Shown one piece after another: positions 19,574 to 28,908 of a DNA stretch of 64,000 bases. This stretch comes from Bacillus sp. FJAT-50079. Lineage in GTDB: Bacteria > Bacillota > Bacilli > Bacillales > Bacillaceae_C. A model generated the notes under the pieces. That model searched no databases, had not been told where the DNA came from, and saw nothing but the letters and a program-made list of their open reading frames with translations. The translations under genes were made by a program, and so were the position numbers. The stretch is taken from assembly GCF_018343515.1 (NCBI RefSeq), contig NZ_JAGYPD010000001.1, positions 310,001-374,000 on the forward strand, given 5' to 3'. How positions within the stretch are numbered: position 1 is the stretch's first letter; the number at the start of each line of letters is the position of its first letter.

Positions 19574-20298
19574 ATAGCTTCCTCTTTCTAAATTATAATA
19601 TTTAAGAAATCTAACCCAATTTTCATTATCGAAAAAGATATTAAACATACTATCTTTTTATAATACAATAAAAATGACTACAATGTCACTGGAAGAATCA
19701 AGTATCTATAAAGAATTTATCACCCTTCATGTTATATATTTATTATAACATAGTCCAATTTGGATATTATTAAAATGTCGTGAATTTCCGCCATTTTTTT
19801 ACATAATCAGAGTAAAGTATTTCTATTTTTAATAATACCTTGCCCTTAAAAAAATTCAATGTATTATTAATAACAATTGGCAACTATTTGATAAAAGAAA
19901 AGCCACTATTGTTAGTTGTTGGGGAATAATAACGTGTTTTAATACATACTGATATGCACTCTCTCCTTAGTTTGTGACTAAATTGTTAATATAACAACTC
20001 AAAAGCACATTATAGCAACTATAATGACGAGTGTTAATAGAATAAAGAGTATTTCCAACTTTTATTACCATCAATATCACACACTTTTTTAGGGATATTT
20101 ATCCGTTTTTGCTAGTAGGATGAACCATTTATTTCTATTGTACCATTTCATATCCAAGTATTTATTCACTATTAAATACTCACTCCCCTATTTATCTGGC
20201 ACAAAATTTAGGATATTATCAGGTTAAATTGAAGTTTATCGTAGAAGTAAGCTTTGATAACTTATCGTTGCTACTCAACCACTTTTGTGGTGCACTGA
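19574..20298. other. Gene-free AT-rich region upstream of the LCP gene
   Basis: About 725 bases without a convincing ORF. A small inverted repeat (GTTATA...TATAAC near 19731-19751) and several TATAAT-like strings are visible, but I cannot choose a promoter with confidence. Given the decayed gene next door, it may include eroded coding DNA. Confidence 0.4.
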
Positions 20299-20878
20299 GT
20301 GATTAAGTTATCCTTCTCAAACGTTGGAATACACAACTCACAACTAATAAAACTTTATGTGAAAGCGAATATGTATAGGCTGCTTTTCTTCATTATTAAG
20401 CCGAAGATGGGGAGTACTGGAGATTCTTCAGGTCAACATATTCACTATGAAGACCGTTCAGGCTATTACCTGTTGGAAAAATAGGTTTAAACCCTTTTAT
20501 TTAACAGGAAGTTGGATTAATACAAGTAATAAATGGGTTTACAAATTAGATAACCAATTACATAAAAGTTGGCTAAAAAATAATGGTACTTGGTATTTTT
20601 TTAATGATATTTTTACTGTTGAGCATCCCCTGTGGGCCATGAAAATTGGTTGGAGATACAATGGAGGTAAATGGTATTATTTGACTACGGATAAAACTGA
20701 TAAATACCCAGAAGGTGCAATGCGAACTGGATGGATACAAGATGCTGGGACATGGTATTACCTCAATACTGTATGACTTAATGAAAGCGGTCATACCTAT
20801 TATTTGGATTCTAACTGTAACAAATGTAATAAATGGTGTTACTTAGGACTTATGTTTTCAATTCTATTAGTCAGTTAG
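20299..20878 (+). pseudogene. Decayed M23 (LytM-like) peptidase with cell-wall-binding repeats
   Basis: Frame 1 carries MGSTGDSSGQHIHYED (around 20407-20454), matching the end of the M23 metallopeptidase core with its HxH zinc motif. The upstream part of the domain is unrecognisable. The reading then shifts frame near 20470-20490 into choline/glucan-binding-type repeats (GTWYFF, GGKWYYL, AGTWYYL). An in-frame TGA stops it at 20774, yet the same frame continues with a further repeat (HTYYLDSN) to a TAG at 20878. One frameshift, one nonsense codon and a lost N-terminus make it non-functional. A terminator follows, as expected for a once-real gene. Confidence 0.75.
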
Positions 20879-20900
20879 TACATAAATTCAAAATCGAATC

Positions 20901-20926
20901 AAGCCCGGTCAACGCCGGGCTTTTAT
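20901..20926 (+). terminator. Intrinsic terminator of the decayed peptidase gene
   Basis: AAGCCCGG and CCGGGCTT form a GC-rich stem around TCAACG, followed on the plus strand by TTTAT. It also lies just after the stop codon of the leftward gene at 20937 and may serve both strands. Confidence 0.8.
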
Positions 20927-20936
20927 AATACCTCAA

Positions 20937-21632
20937 TCAATCGTGATGTACAGTTAACCAATCGCCTTTTATACTTATATGGTAACCAATATAATGCTCC
21001 CACTCCACGCTAACAGTTGCACCTGTTTTTATCACAAAATCAATATTATCTTTAATACCTATATTATAATTTTCTTGTGTAAACATTTCTTTTACCATGT
21101 CAGCATGATTGACTAAAACCCGTTTTTCACCTAGAAAAATATATGCGATAGGCTTTCCGTCTTTTACAATAATAAAGTCTTCTTTATAAATTCCGTATAG
21201 TTTTGCACCATTATTTTTTGCAGGGATTATTAAATGGAGCAGATTTGAATACTTTTCTTCATCCATAGTAAGAGTATATATCTTACCATTAATAATTATC
21301 TCTTCTTCATTCTGATTAGTATATTCCTCTACAATTACTTTTTCTTGTTTCAGTACATTGTCACTTTTAGTATTTGTCTCTTCTTTCGTCTTTTCACCTG
21401 TCTCAATTTCTAGTGTTACTTCCCTGGAATTTTCTTCTTCATCTTCTAGTTCAGAATCATCTAATATAGGAACTCCAGCTTCAGAAATTAACTCTTCGTG
21501 CTGATCCCCAACTAAAGTGTCGCTCGATTCTTGCGTAGCTGTTTTTTTACTTTGAGTTCCGTCATAATGAAATGCCCCTACCGCTAATAAAAAAAGTGCC
21601 ATAAAAATGATTAAATACCACTTCTTTTTCAT
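20937..21632 (-). CDS. Hypothetical membrane-anchored or secreted protein
   Basis: A 231-residue protein with a Lys-rich N-terminus and one hydrophobic segment (WYLIIFMALFLLAVGAF), an acidic low-complexity stretch (about residues 35-105), and a C-terminal globular part of about 120 residues. That part contains YGIYKEDFIIVKDGKPIAYI and ends in GDWLTVHHD. The ATG at 21632 has a GGGGAGAGG site upstream and is preferred over the longer frame. I do not recognise the family. The layout suggests an extracellular domain tethered by a flexible linker. Confidence 0.65.
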   Translation of the reverse strand: MKKKWYLIIFMALFLLAVGAFHYDGTQSKKTATQESSDTLVGDQHEELISEAGVPILDDSELEDEEENSREVTLEIETGEKTKEETNTKSDNVLKQEKVIVEEYTNQNEEEIIINGKIYTLTMDEEKYSNLLHLIIPAKNNGAKLYGIYKEDFIIVKDGKPIAYIFLGEKRVLVNHADMVKEMFTQENYNIGIKDNIDFVIKTGATVSVEWEHYIGYHISIKGDWLTVHHD

Positions 21633-21843
21633 TATTACCTCTCCCCTTTTTTGCTTATATCTAATTAGACGGGAAATAACTGGTAAAGATTCCATTTTTC
21701 TGAAAAATATTTCATTTATATTACATTTGTTTCTTTTTCATTTTGATATTTTTCAAAAAAATTATTGAAGAATTTAATCAAATATAATTAATATTGGCAT
21801 CAAATGATTTGTTTTTTTAAGTTGATTCCAATTTTTTAATAAA

Positions 21844-21871
21844 TAAGCCCTTCTCAAAATAAGAAGGGTTC
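21844..21871 (-). terminator. Intrinsic terminator after the acyltransferase gene
   Basis: AAGCCCTTCT and AGAAGGGTT form a stem around TCAAAATA. On the minus strand it is followed by TTATTTATT, about 55 bases past the acyltransferase stop codon. The remaining AT-rich sequence upstream of 21843 shows no gene. Confidence 0.6.
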
Positions 21872-21925
21872 AAAATCTTTATATTAGTGTCCTAAGAGCT
21901 AATATCAGCTTTAAAAAATGGGACC

Positions 21926-22918
21926 TCAAGGGGATATCTCCATTTTTGATTCTATTTTCCTTTCGTATATCCCTAGAAGTGTTTTTGATGTTAATCCAGA
22001 AGCTTTAAATAATTGATGGGACATATAGGATAAAATGATAGTAAATAGCACTGCTAACCAAACATTTAGGTGTGTATATTCTTTAAACACCGTTAAAAAC
22101 AAAATGTGTAAATACATTATTGTTAATGAGGATTCTCCTATTTTCGCTACCACTCTATTAATAACTTTTACTTGTTCTAATTTTTTCGATACCCAAAATA
22201 CACATAAAATGAACATTACAGGTATCACTATATCTAAAAATAAGTGGTTGTATAATTGATTTTTTATGTCTAAACTATATTCAAATCGACCATAAACATT
22301 TAATGTAACAAACACTATTAAGAGAATAGTCGTATATATCACAACCTTCTTCATTAAAAGATTCACTTTATCTTCGTATAGCTTATAGCAGTGGCCTAGA
22401 AAATAAAAGATAAAAGTAAAAAGTATTGTATTGATATTCCATATTACTGCTGAATCTTTAATATATGTTGAATCAAAATACGATAGAAAATAAAAAATAA
22501 TTGCGACAAAAAATAACACGATTTTATTGCTCAATGAATAAAAGGTATGAAACAAAACTGTTAATACATACAAACTTGTAATAAACCAAAATACACCATA
22601 TACCCCTTTTAGGTATTTCCCCCCTTTAAGAAAATAATCAAAGTGAATCTCAAAATCTGGTATACCAAAAATAAAATATTGAAGAAATGACAATAACACA
22701 AAAAAAGAGATGTAAGGTATCAATAATGATCTTGTTTTTCGTAGAACAAATTTGTCTGTCTTTTTATATAGATATCCACTGATTAAAAAGAATAAAGGCA
22801 TATGAAACCAAAAAAGATACCTTGATAACGATTCAATCCCAGCGTGACCTATAACTACTGAAATGATCCCTATTCCCTTTGCAATATCTAACCATAATTT
22901 CCTTCCCAAATATGGCAC
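21926..22918 (-). CDS. Acyltransferase 3 family membrane protein
   Basis: Integral membrane O-acyltransferase of the OafA/WecH type, about 330 residues with roughly ten hydrophobic segments. The N-terminal LDIAKGIGIISVVIGHAG carries the family's conserved His, and FWFHMPLFFLISGYL the second conserved motif. It probably adds acetyl or similar groups to a surface glycan; the acceptor is unknown. The annotated start is GTG at 22918, but GGGGAGGG sits too close to it, so the in-frame TTG at 22909 may be used instead. Confidence 0.82.
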   Translation of the reverse strand: MPYLGRKLWLDIAKGIGIISVVIGHAGIESLSRYLFWFHMPLFFLISGYLYKKTDKFVLRKTRSLLIPYISFFVLLSFLQYFIFGIPDFEIHFDYFLKGGKYLKGVYGVFWFITSLYVLTVLFHTFYSLSNKIVLFFVAIIFYFLSYFDSTYIKDSAVIWNINTILFTFIFYFLGHCYKLYEDKVNLLMKKVVIYTTILLIVFVTLNVYGRFEYSLDIKNQLYNHLFLDIVIPVMFILCVFWVSKKLEQVKVINRVVAKIGESSLTIMYLHILFLTVFKEYTHLNVWLAVLFTIILSYMSHQLFKASGLTSKTLLGIYERKIESKMEISP

Positions 22919-23081
22919 GCCCTCCCCTGTATTATTTTATTATTGTAGCATAAGGGGATAATACATTCGAAACTTATTAAAAGTTATCAAAGACAAGTTC
23001 CTTTTGATTAACGTTCTGAAGCCATGGTTTAGGACCTATGTCAAAGCAATAGCTGTTGGGACACATATAATAAACAACAAT

Positions 23082-23225
23082 CTAATAAAAGTTTGTAAAT
23101 ACATTTTCCCCTATTAGCGAAGTAGAATAAAATTGCGTGTTAAGAAAATAAGGCATTGACAGTACAAAAATCATTACAAATAACATTACAATATCAATCC
23201 CTGTGTTTCTGGTTGAAGTTTTCAA
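23082..23225 (-). CDS. Small putative membrane protein (47 aa), possibly interrupted by an amber codon
   Basis: TTG start with an ideal AAAGGAGTG site. It begins MKTSTRNTGIDIVMLFVMIF, which forms one hydrophobic helix. After the TAG at 23082 the same frame stays open for 33 more codons to a TAA at 22977, with protein-like text (SYCFDIGPKPWLQNVNQKEL). It could be a real small protein or a gene interrupted by one nonsense mutation. No family recognised. The rest of the 464-bp gap holds only the terminator of the next gene. Confidence 0.4.
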   Translation of the reverse strand: MKTSTRNTGIDIVMLFVMIFVLSMPYFLNTQFYSTSLIGENVFTNFY

Positions 23226-23321
23226 ACGGTATCACTCCTTTTTATAGATAATCAATATCCTATTAATGGATACTCTTTATTTTTTGTAAAAACAATTGTT
23301 ATTTCCAGGAAAATTTATTTA

Positions 23322-23376
23322 ACAAAAAAAAGGCTATTGCCAAAAATGTTTTTAAATATCATTTTGGCATAGCCTT
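23322..23376 (-). terminator. Intrinsic terminator after the SH3-repeat glucosaminidase
   Basis: AAGGCTATTGCCAAAAATG pairs with CATTTTGGCATAGCCTT (one bulge). On the minus strand it is followed by a T-run (opposite 23322-23330), starting seven bases beyond the stop codon. Confidence 0.88.
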
Positions 23377-23382
23377 ATTTTC

Positions 23383-26349
23383 TTACTTGTACACTGGTAT
23401 ATCAAACGTCAAAGTATAAGTATCCAATAGATCGTAAATTCTTTGAATGTTTTTAACTTGTTTACTAGCCCAGCCAATGTCTGTGGCATATTGATGCCAA
23501 GGCTGTACTGGATTCCAACGCATTTTATATAATGTATCTTGTTTGAATACAGTATTAGAAAGATAGTTAGTTGAAACGAACTTTGCGGCTCCAAAGATCG
23601 CCGCTTCAGGAGTAAACCATTGATTATCATACGCAAATTTAGCGCCGCAATCTTTGGCACAGTTATCGTATGCTCCCACACCATACATGTTGTAAACTAC
23701 TTGTCCATTATATATAACACCATTTGCTAATTCGGATTTACCATTTCCCGTTTCTAAAAATGCATGTGACATTAAATAGATTTCGTTAACGCCATACATC
23801 ATAGCCGCTTCAATAAATACTGAAGCTTTACCTTTTAAAATACCTTTATCTGCTAAAATTTTATTGTTTACTTCCGTAGCATCTAATTTTGCAGTTTCAG
23901 AAAGAACAAGAAATTGGAAATTATCCTGATCGAAATTATTCGGATTTAAATAATAGGCAACATCATCAGGACTTGCATTCTTCCATGTTGGAGTATATCG
24001 AATTTCATACCAAACAGGGTCGTTTCTGTCACTTGAATTAACGGTTCCAATAATTTCTACCTTTTGGCCATACGAAAGTTTTCCAAGTGCCCAATAAGTA
24101 GCTGACGCACCGCCCCTTACATTTAATGAGTTTGCAATTACGATATTATTACTATCAATATAATTCGCGCTCACAAATGCTCTGTATTTGGCATCCGTTT
24201 GTGGGCTTTGGTTAAGTTGTATATTTAACATTTCCTGGAATGTTAATCCATACAACGTTTCTTTAATAATAGGTCCCATTTCAACCCAGGGTCTATATAC
24301 ATAACCAATTCGATTTCCTACGGATACTTCATACCAGTCTGCAGAAGTTTGACGAATTATGTGATACGACTGTCCTGGTTCTAAGGCTGCAAATTCTACT
24401 AAAGAGCCCGAAGTATTGTCATAAATTGGAACAATTCGCGCAGTTCGAAATTGATCTTTAGAATTTTTCCTCCCAGGGTTGATATTTTTAATCGTTCCCC
24501 CATTGCTTGGATAAATAGAATCTGTACGTACATATGCAAACCCATTTCCATATTGAATTCTTACGAATCCATCAATTTGACTCAATATCGGAAATTCTTG
24601 TTCATTTGAAAGTTTTCCCACAACTATATTTTTACCTTGCTCATTGAGAATAATATCGACATTTTCGCCTAAGGGTCTAAAATATTTATCTGCGCTAGAA
24701 AACTCAATTTTTGCGTGTGGTTTATATATGTATCCAATACGACCACCCAAGTTTACTTGAATCCAATAAGTAGAGGTTTCCATCACAGTTATATACTCTT
24801 GATCCTTATCGATTCTTCCAAATTCAACCAGGCTTCCTGAGGTGTTATCATATACTGGCATGTCTATTTTTGCTCTTACGACTCTTCCATTATTTACATA
24901 TGGAGCTGTACTATGATTTTTAATAGACTTTCCATCACTTGCCGATATGTGTGATTTTCTAACGTAGGCAATTCCGTTGCCGTATTGGATTTTAACGAAG
25001 CTAGAATCTTGACCGACAATCGAAAACTCTTGATTTTGTTTTAAATCTCCAACCTTTACTGTTTTCCCTGCTTGATTAATGTAAATAGGGGTATTAGAAT
25101 AATATGGTTGGAAAAAGGCATCTGAGTTATCAACTTGAACAATTAAATGCGGTTTATATACATATCCAATACGCCCTCCAAAAAGGACTTGAAACCAATC
25201 TTTGGATGTTTGCATAACGGTTGGATAAGTTTCTTCTAAAGCTAGTTCACCAAAAGGAACTAATGATCCAGAAGTATTGTCATAAATAACAACATTTTGT
25301 TTTGCTTGAATCGTTCTACCTTTATTTACAAGTCCGTTATTCTTGTTTTTAATGGAAGATCCATCGCTAGGTACAATATTCGCTGATGTTCGAACATAGC
25401 CAAATCCATTTCCATAATTAATTCGAAGGAAACCATCTATTTGACTAATAATTACATATTCCTGACCACTTACGAGATTCCCTACCTGTACAGTCTCTCC
25501 CCCCCTATTTATATAAACAGGAGTATTGATACCAATAGCTTTAAAAAAATGATTAAATTTAGGTTCAGAAAGGATAGCACTCTTATTTAAAGTCGAGTTA
25601 GCAGTAATTGAAATTGGTTCGCTATTTGATACCTTTGTATCTTCTTCAACTACTTGACCATTGACAACGTTATTGTCAGGATCGGGGCTTTCTTCAGTCA
25701 CAACTCCGTTCTCATCTTCTTCCTGAAGTTCCTCTACCTTATTCTCTTGATGAATAGGATCCTCTGCCTCATTTTCGTCCAATTCATTTTTCTCTTCAGA
25801 GTCTATCTGTTCTTCCGACAAATCATAATCTTCCTTCACTATTGCAGCATCTTTTGGAATTTGCACCAATCTGTTACCAAGGAAAAATTGATAAGCATCC
25901 TTTTGTTCTTGATAGATTGAAAGTATTTGCCCAGGTTCAATTATAGCAACTTCCAAATCAGGATTATTGACACTAAAAACAGACGTTGCTTTTTCAAAAG
26001 TTACTGGATCCGAATAACTTATACCAGTATTAATATTGTTTTCTATACTGCTATCATCCACATTTGTAACCTGAATCGAATCCGAGGTGTGCAATAAGCG
26101 GTCACCATACTGGATCAAATAATGCTTACCCTGTTCAGTTTCCGTCATAAAAAAGATATTATTCTTTTTTAATGTGGCTACTGGTTGTGAATTTTCATTA
26201 TATAAAATAATGTCTTCATCCAACAAGTATGCCTTTGTAGCATCCGTAGTTTGTGCAAATGTTTGAGGTATATTATAAAACAAAAAAGCAAAAGCTACCG
26301 CTAAAATTATCCATAATTTTATTTTAGCAGTTTTTAAGTGCGTATACAT
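23383..26349 (-). CDS. Secreted SH3-repeat beta-N-acetylglucosaminidase (GH73), 988 aa
   Basis: Predicted peptidoglycan hydrolase. A signal peptide (1-33, ending TFAQ) is followed by an N-terminal region, a Glu/Asp/Asn-rich linker (about 165-245), then a long tract (about 265-740) of alternating SH3-like units. One unit type contains YGNGFAYVRT-like text and the other YDNTSGSLVEFG...GRIGYVYKP; the pair recurs about three times. A classical SH3b domain (LNVRGGASATYWALGKLSYG) precedes the C-terminal glucosaminidase domain (about 838-975), whose catalytic Glu lies in HAFLETGNGKSELA near residue 866. It starts with ATG after GGAGGAGG. It ends beside the polysaccharide operon but has its own 172-bp upstream gap. 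Confidence 0.85.
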   Translation of the reverse strand: MYTHLKTAKIKLWIILAVAFAFLFYNIPQTFAQTTDATKAYLLDEDIILYNENSQPVATLKKNNIFFMTETEQGKHYLIQYGDRLLHTSDSIQVTNVDDSSIENNINTGISYSDPVTFEKATSVFSVNNPDLEVAIIEPGQILSIYQEQKDAYQFFLGNRLVQIPKDAAIVKEDYDLSEEQIDSEEKNELDENEAEDPIHQENKVEELQEEDENGVVTEESPDPDNNVVNGQVVEEDTKVSNSEPISITANSTLNKSAILSEPKFNHFFKAIGINTPVYINRGGETVQVGNLVSGQEYVIISQIDGFLRINYGNGFGYVRTSANIVPSDGSSIKNKNNGLVNKGRTIQAKQNVVIYDNTSGSLVPFGELALEETYPTVMQTSKDWFQVLFGGRIGYVYKPHLIVQVDNSDAFFQPYYSNTPIYINQAGKTVKVGDLKQNQEFSIVGQDSSFVKIQYGNGIAYVRKSHISASDGKSIKNHSTAPYVNNGRVVRAKIDMPVYDNTSGSLVEFGRIDKDQEYITVMETSTYWIQVNLGGRIGYIYKPHAKIEFSSADKYFRPLGENVDIILNEQGKNIVVGKLSNEQEFPILSQIDGFVRIQYGNGFAYVRTDSIYPSNGGTIKNINPGRKNSKDQFRTARIVPIYDNTSGSLVEFAALEPGQSYHIIRQTSADWYEVSVGNRIGYVYRPWVEMGPIIKETLYGLTFQEMLNIQLNQSPQTDAKYRAFVSANYIDSNNIVIANSLNVRGGASATYWALGKLSYGQKVEIIGTVNSSDRNDPVWYEIRYTPTWKNASPDDVAYYLNPNNFDQDNFQFLVLSETAKLDATEVNNKILADKGILKGKASVFIEAAMMYGVNEIYLMSHAFLETGNGKSELANGVIYNGQVVYNMYGVGAYDNCAKDCGAKFAYDNQWFTPEAAIFGAAKFVSTNYLSNTVFKQDTLYKMRWNPVQPWHQYATDIGWASKQVKNIQRIYDLLDTYTLTFDIPVYK

Positions 26350-26521
26350 TTACCTCCTCCTTCCATACACTATTATACTTCTTATTAGCTCCTTATCAAT
26401 AAGAAAATAGGAGAATTTAGGAGAATTTAGGCTAATTATGGAGAATCATAGTTTTTTTAATAAATTCATCTCAAATTCCCACTCCAAAAAAGGACCATCT
26501 TAGTGGCCCGTACGTAGATTA

Positions 26522-27622
26522 CTAAAGATAAGATTGATTTGCTACCATTTCAGTATATATTTTCTCCATACTATTAACATTATCTTGCCAATTGTACTTC
26601 TCTAATACAAATTCTCTACCTGATTTACCCATAATTTCCCTCATTGATGGATTCTGAATTAATTTAAGGAGTTTTTCTGCCAATTGATTAACATTTTTCG
26701 GCTCAACAATGAATCCTGTAATATTATTCTCAACAACTTCTGGCAATCCCCCAACATCCGAAACTACCACAGGAACACCACAGGCCGATGCCTCAATAAC
26801 TGCAACTCCAAAGCTTTCACTAAGACTTGGAACACAAAAAATATCTATTTTATTCAATATAGATGGAACATTGTCATTAGGAACTGCTCCATAAAAATCG
26901 ACATATTCATGAATCCCCTTATACCTTGCCCTAGATTCCAGTTCTGCCCGTTGGCTTCCATGACCGACAATTAGTAATTTTAATTTAGGGGTTGTGTCTG
27001 ATTGACCCTGTAATAGTTCATCGATTATTAAGGCAAATGCATCAATTAAATATTTTATTCCATATACAGGCTCCAATAGCTTAATAATACCGATAGTAAT
27101 AGTTTGTTCTACCTTTACTATTTCGGCAGGTTTAAACTTCTCGGTATCTACTCCAAATGGAGTAACCTGAATTTCCCTTTTAGGAATAAAAAAAGATTTC
27201 GTTTGATCTTTCATAGAATAACTAGTTGAAAGAACCTGATCCGCACTTTCTAAATTCTTTTTTAGAACGTTTCTTTTAGATTTACTTTGAAAGGGAAATT
27301 CAAAGACATCACTTCCCCACACAGACAAAAGCATTGGACGAAAATTAATAAACCTGCCCAAAGTCCCATAACCACTGGCATAATGTACATGAAATATATC
27401 CGGATTTATTTTCTTTAATAAAAATTTTGCTTGAAGTGCATTTAAATAATACCCAAAAGGAGCATTATATCTAAGCTTATGCAAGTGTATATTAGGATGT
27501 AGCTTATCGTGATCAGGAGGGTGCATTGTCAACAAATGAACTTCATAGTTTTTTTCTATAAAAGCATTTAGCCATTTGATAGTATGAATAGAATTTGCGG
27601 GGGCTAAATAACAAATTTTCAT
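26522..27622 (-). CDS. Glycosyltransferase family 4
   Basis: GT-B fold glycosyltransferase, 366 residues, transferring a sugar from a nucleotide donor to the growing lipid-linked repeat unit. The C-terminal donor-binding region shows PSLSESFGVAVIEASACGVPVVVSDVGGLPEVV, with the two Glu of the E-x7-E motif; VTPFGVDTEKF marks the domain linker. Its start overlaps the stop codon of the upstream polymerase gene by four bases. It is the last gene of the polysaccharide operon. Donor and linkage are not predictable. Confidence 0.87.
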   Translation of the reverse strand: MKICYLAPANSIHTIKWLNAFIEKNYEVHLLTMHPPDHDKLHPNIHLHKLRYNAPFGYYLNALQAKFLLKKINPDIFHVHYASGYGTLGRFINFRPMLLSVWGSDVFEFPFQSKSKRNVLKKNLESADQVLSTSYSMKDQTKSFFIPKREIQVTPFGVDTEKFKPAEIVKVEQTITIGIIKLLEPVYGIKYLIDAFALIIDELLQGQSDTTPKLKLLIVGHGSQRAELESRARYKGIHEYVDFYGAVPNDNVPSILNKIDIFCVPSLSESFGVAVIEASACGVPVVVSDVGGLPEVVENNITGFIVEPKNVNQLAEKLLKLIQNPSMREIMGKSGREFVLEKYNWQDNVNSMEKIYTEMVANQSYL

Positions 27623-28908
27623 AATTCAACACTCTCCTTCTTCAGATGATTTAAATCCCCCTCATAAATAGCATCGAAAAGTTCGTTATTTTTGCGCTCA
27701 TTCAGATTGATAATGGCCAAAATAATTGCGTAATTTACCCACATTGGCCAATAATAAAATAATCTACTTGGACCTATACTTGCAAATATGAAACCAATTT
27801 GGCTGATAAACAAAATAATTGCAACATTAGAATAAATATTTTTTTCTTTATAAATTTTAAACAACTTTTTTAGATGATAAATGAAAAAAAGTAGATACCC
27901 ACTGAAAACTAAAAAACCATAATTTGTCAACAATTCAATCCACCAATTATGTGGGTTGACAATGCCATTTGTAATGAACATTGGAAAAATATTTTTTTCA
28001 AAGTTTCCTGGCCCCACTCCAAGCATAAACGATTGATAGACAGAATATAGTCCGTTTAAATATAGATTTAATCGAACAAAATTCGAACCATATCCATTAT
28101 AAATAGCTATTAAAGGCGTAATCTTATCGATATTTAAGAAAATAAAAACAATAAATACAGGTAAAAATAATATACTTGACCTTATTATCCTATAAAAGGT
28201 CGGCTTAAATTTAATATATAATAATGCTGCTGTTTGAATAAATATAGCTAGTATTGCAACCCTTGAACCATTAATAATAATAACATAAAATAATAACGAC
28301 ATAACGAAAGCATTTATTATTTTTAAATAAAGCTTTCGTTCGCCAAAAATTTTAAGATAGTAAAATGGTGCTATCATTACAAGAAATAAGGATAGATCAT
28401 TCTCATTATAAAAAAATGCTGTTGCAATATAGTGTATTTCCTCCGTGCGCATTACTTCAATAACATATCTAGATGTCCCCAAGTGAAATCCGGTAAAAAT
28501 CTCCATAAGACAAATAAATATTGTTATAACGCCAATTCCCCAAAAGCTTCTATCCATTACTTTTATCATTTTTTCATCATCTAAAAGATTAATCAGTATT
28601 AGAATTAATAAAAGGAAAATAAAAAAGTAATAAAGCTCCTTCACTGCAACTATTTTATCTGTCGCCCATGCAAGTGAGGCAAATCCATATATAAACCAAA
28701 TAGCAAAAAAAATAATCGGAGACTTAATTGCAGCTAAATTATTAAAATTGCGTTTTACAATATATTGGTAAAGAATCGGAATAGAAATTAAAAATATAAT
28801 CAATCTTAATAAAGTTAAATGAATAGGTCCCACTGCAAAATTGAAAATAAATGGGTCCATAAATATCAATAAAAACAGAATGACATAAATGAAAGCCTTG
28901 TTTATCAT
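27619..28908 (-). CDS. O-antigen polymerase/ligase-like membrane protein (Wzy type)
   Basis: A 429-residue protein with about eleven predicted transmembrane helices and the family's long extracellular loop carrying VGPGNFEKN and NPHNWWIELLTNYG, typical of the O-antigen ligase/polymerase (Wzy_C) family. It would polymerise lipid-linked repeat units outside the membrane. It overlaps both neighbouring glycosyltransferase genes by four bases. As the only such protein in the cluster, with a Wzx flippase and Wzz present, the Wzy role is the best inference. Confidence 0.82.
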   Translation of the reverse strand: MINKAFIYVILFLLIFMDPFIFNFAVGPIHLTLLRLIIFLISIPILYQYIVKRNFNNLAAIKSPIIFFAIWFIYGFASLAWATDKIVAVKELYYFFIFLLLILILINLLDDEKMIKVMDRSFWGIGVITIFICLMEIFTGFHLGTSRYVIEVMRTEEIHYIATAFFYNENDLSLFLVMIAPFYYLKIFGERKLYLKIINAFVMSLLFYVIIINGSRVAILAIFIQTAALLYIKFKPTFYRIIRSSILFLPVFIVFIFLNIDKITPLIAIYNGYGSNFVRLNLYLNGLYSVYQSFMLGVGPGNFEKNIFPMFITNGIVNPHNWWIELLTNYGFLVFSGYLLFFIYHLKKLFKIYKEKNIYSNVAIILFISQIGFIFASIGPSRLFYYWPMWVNYAIILAIINLNERKNNELFDAIYEGDLNHLKKESVEL

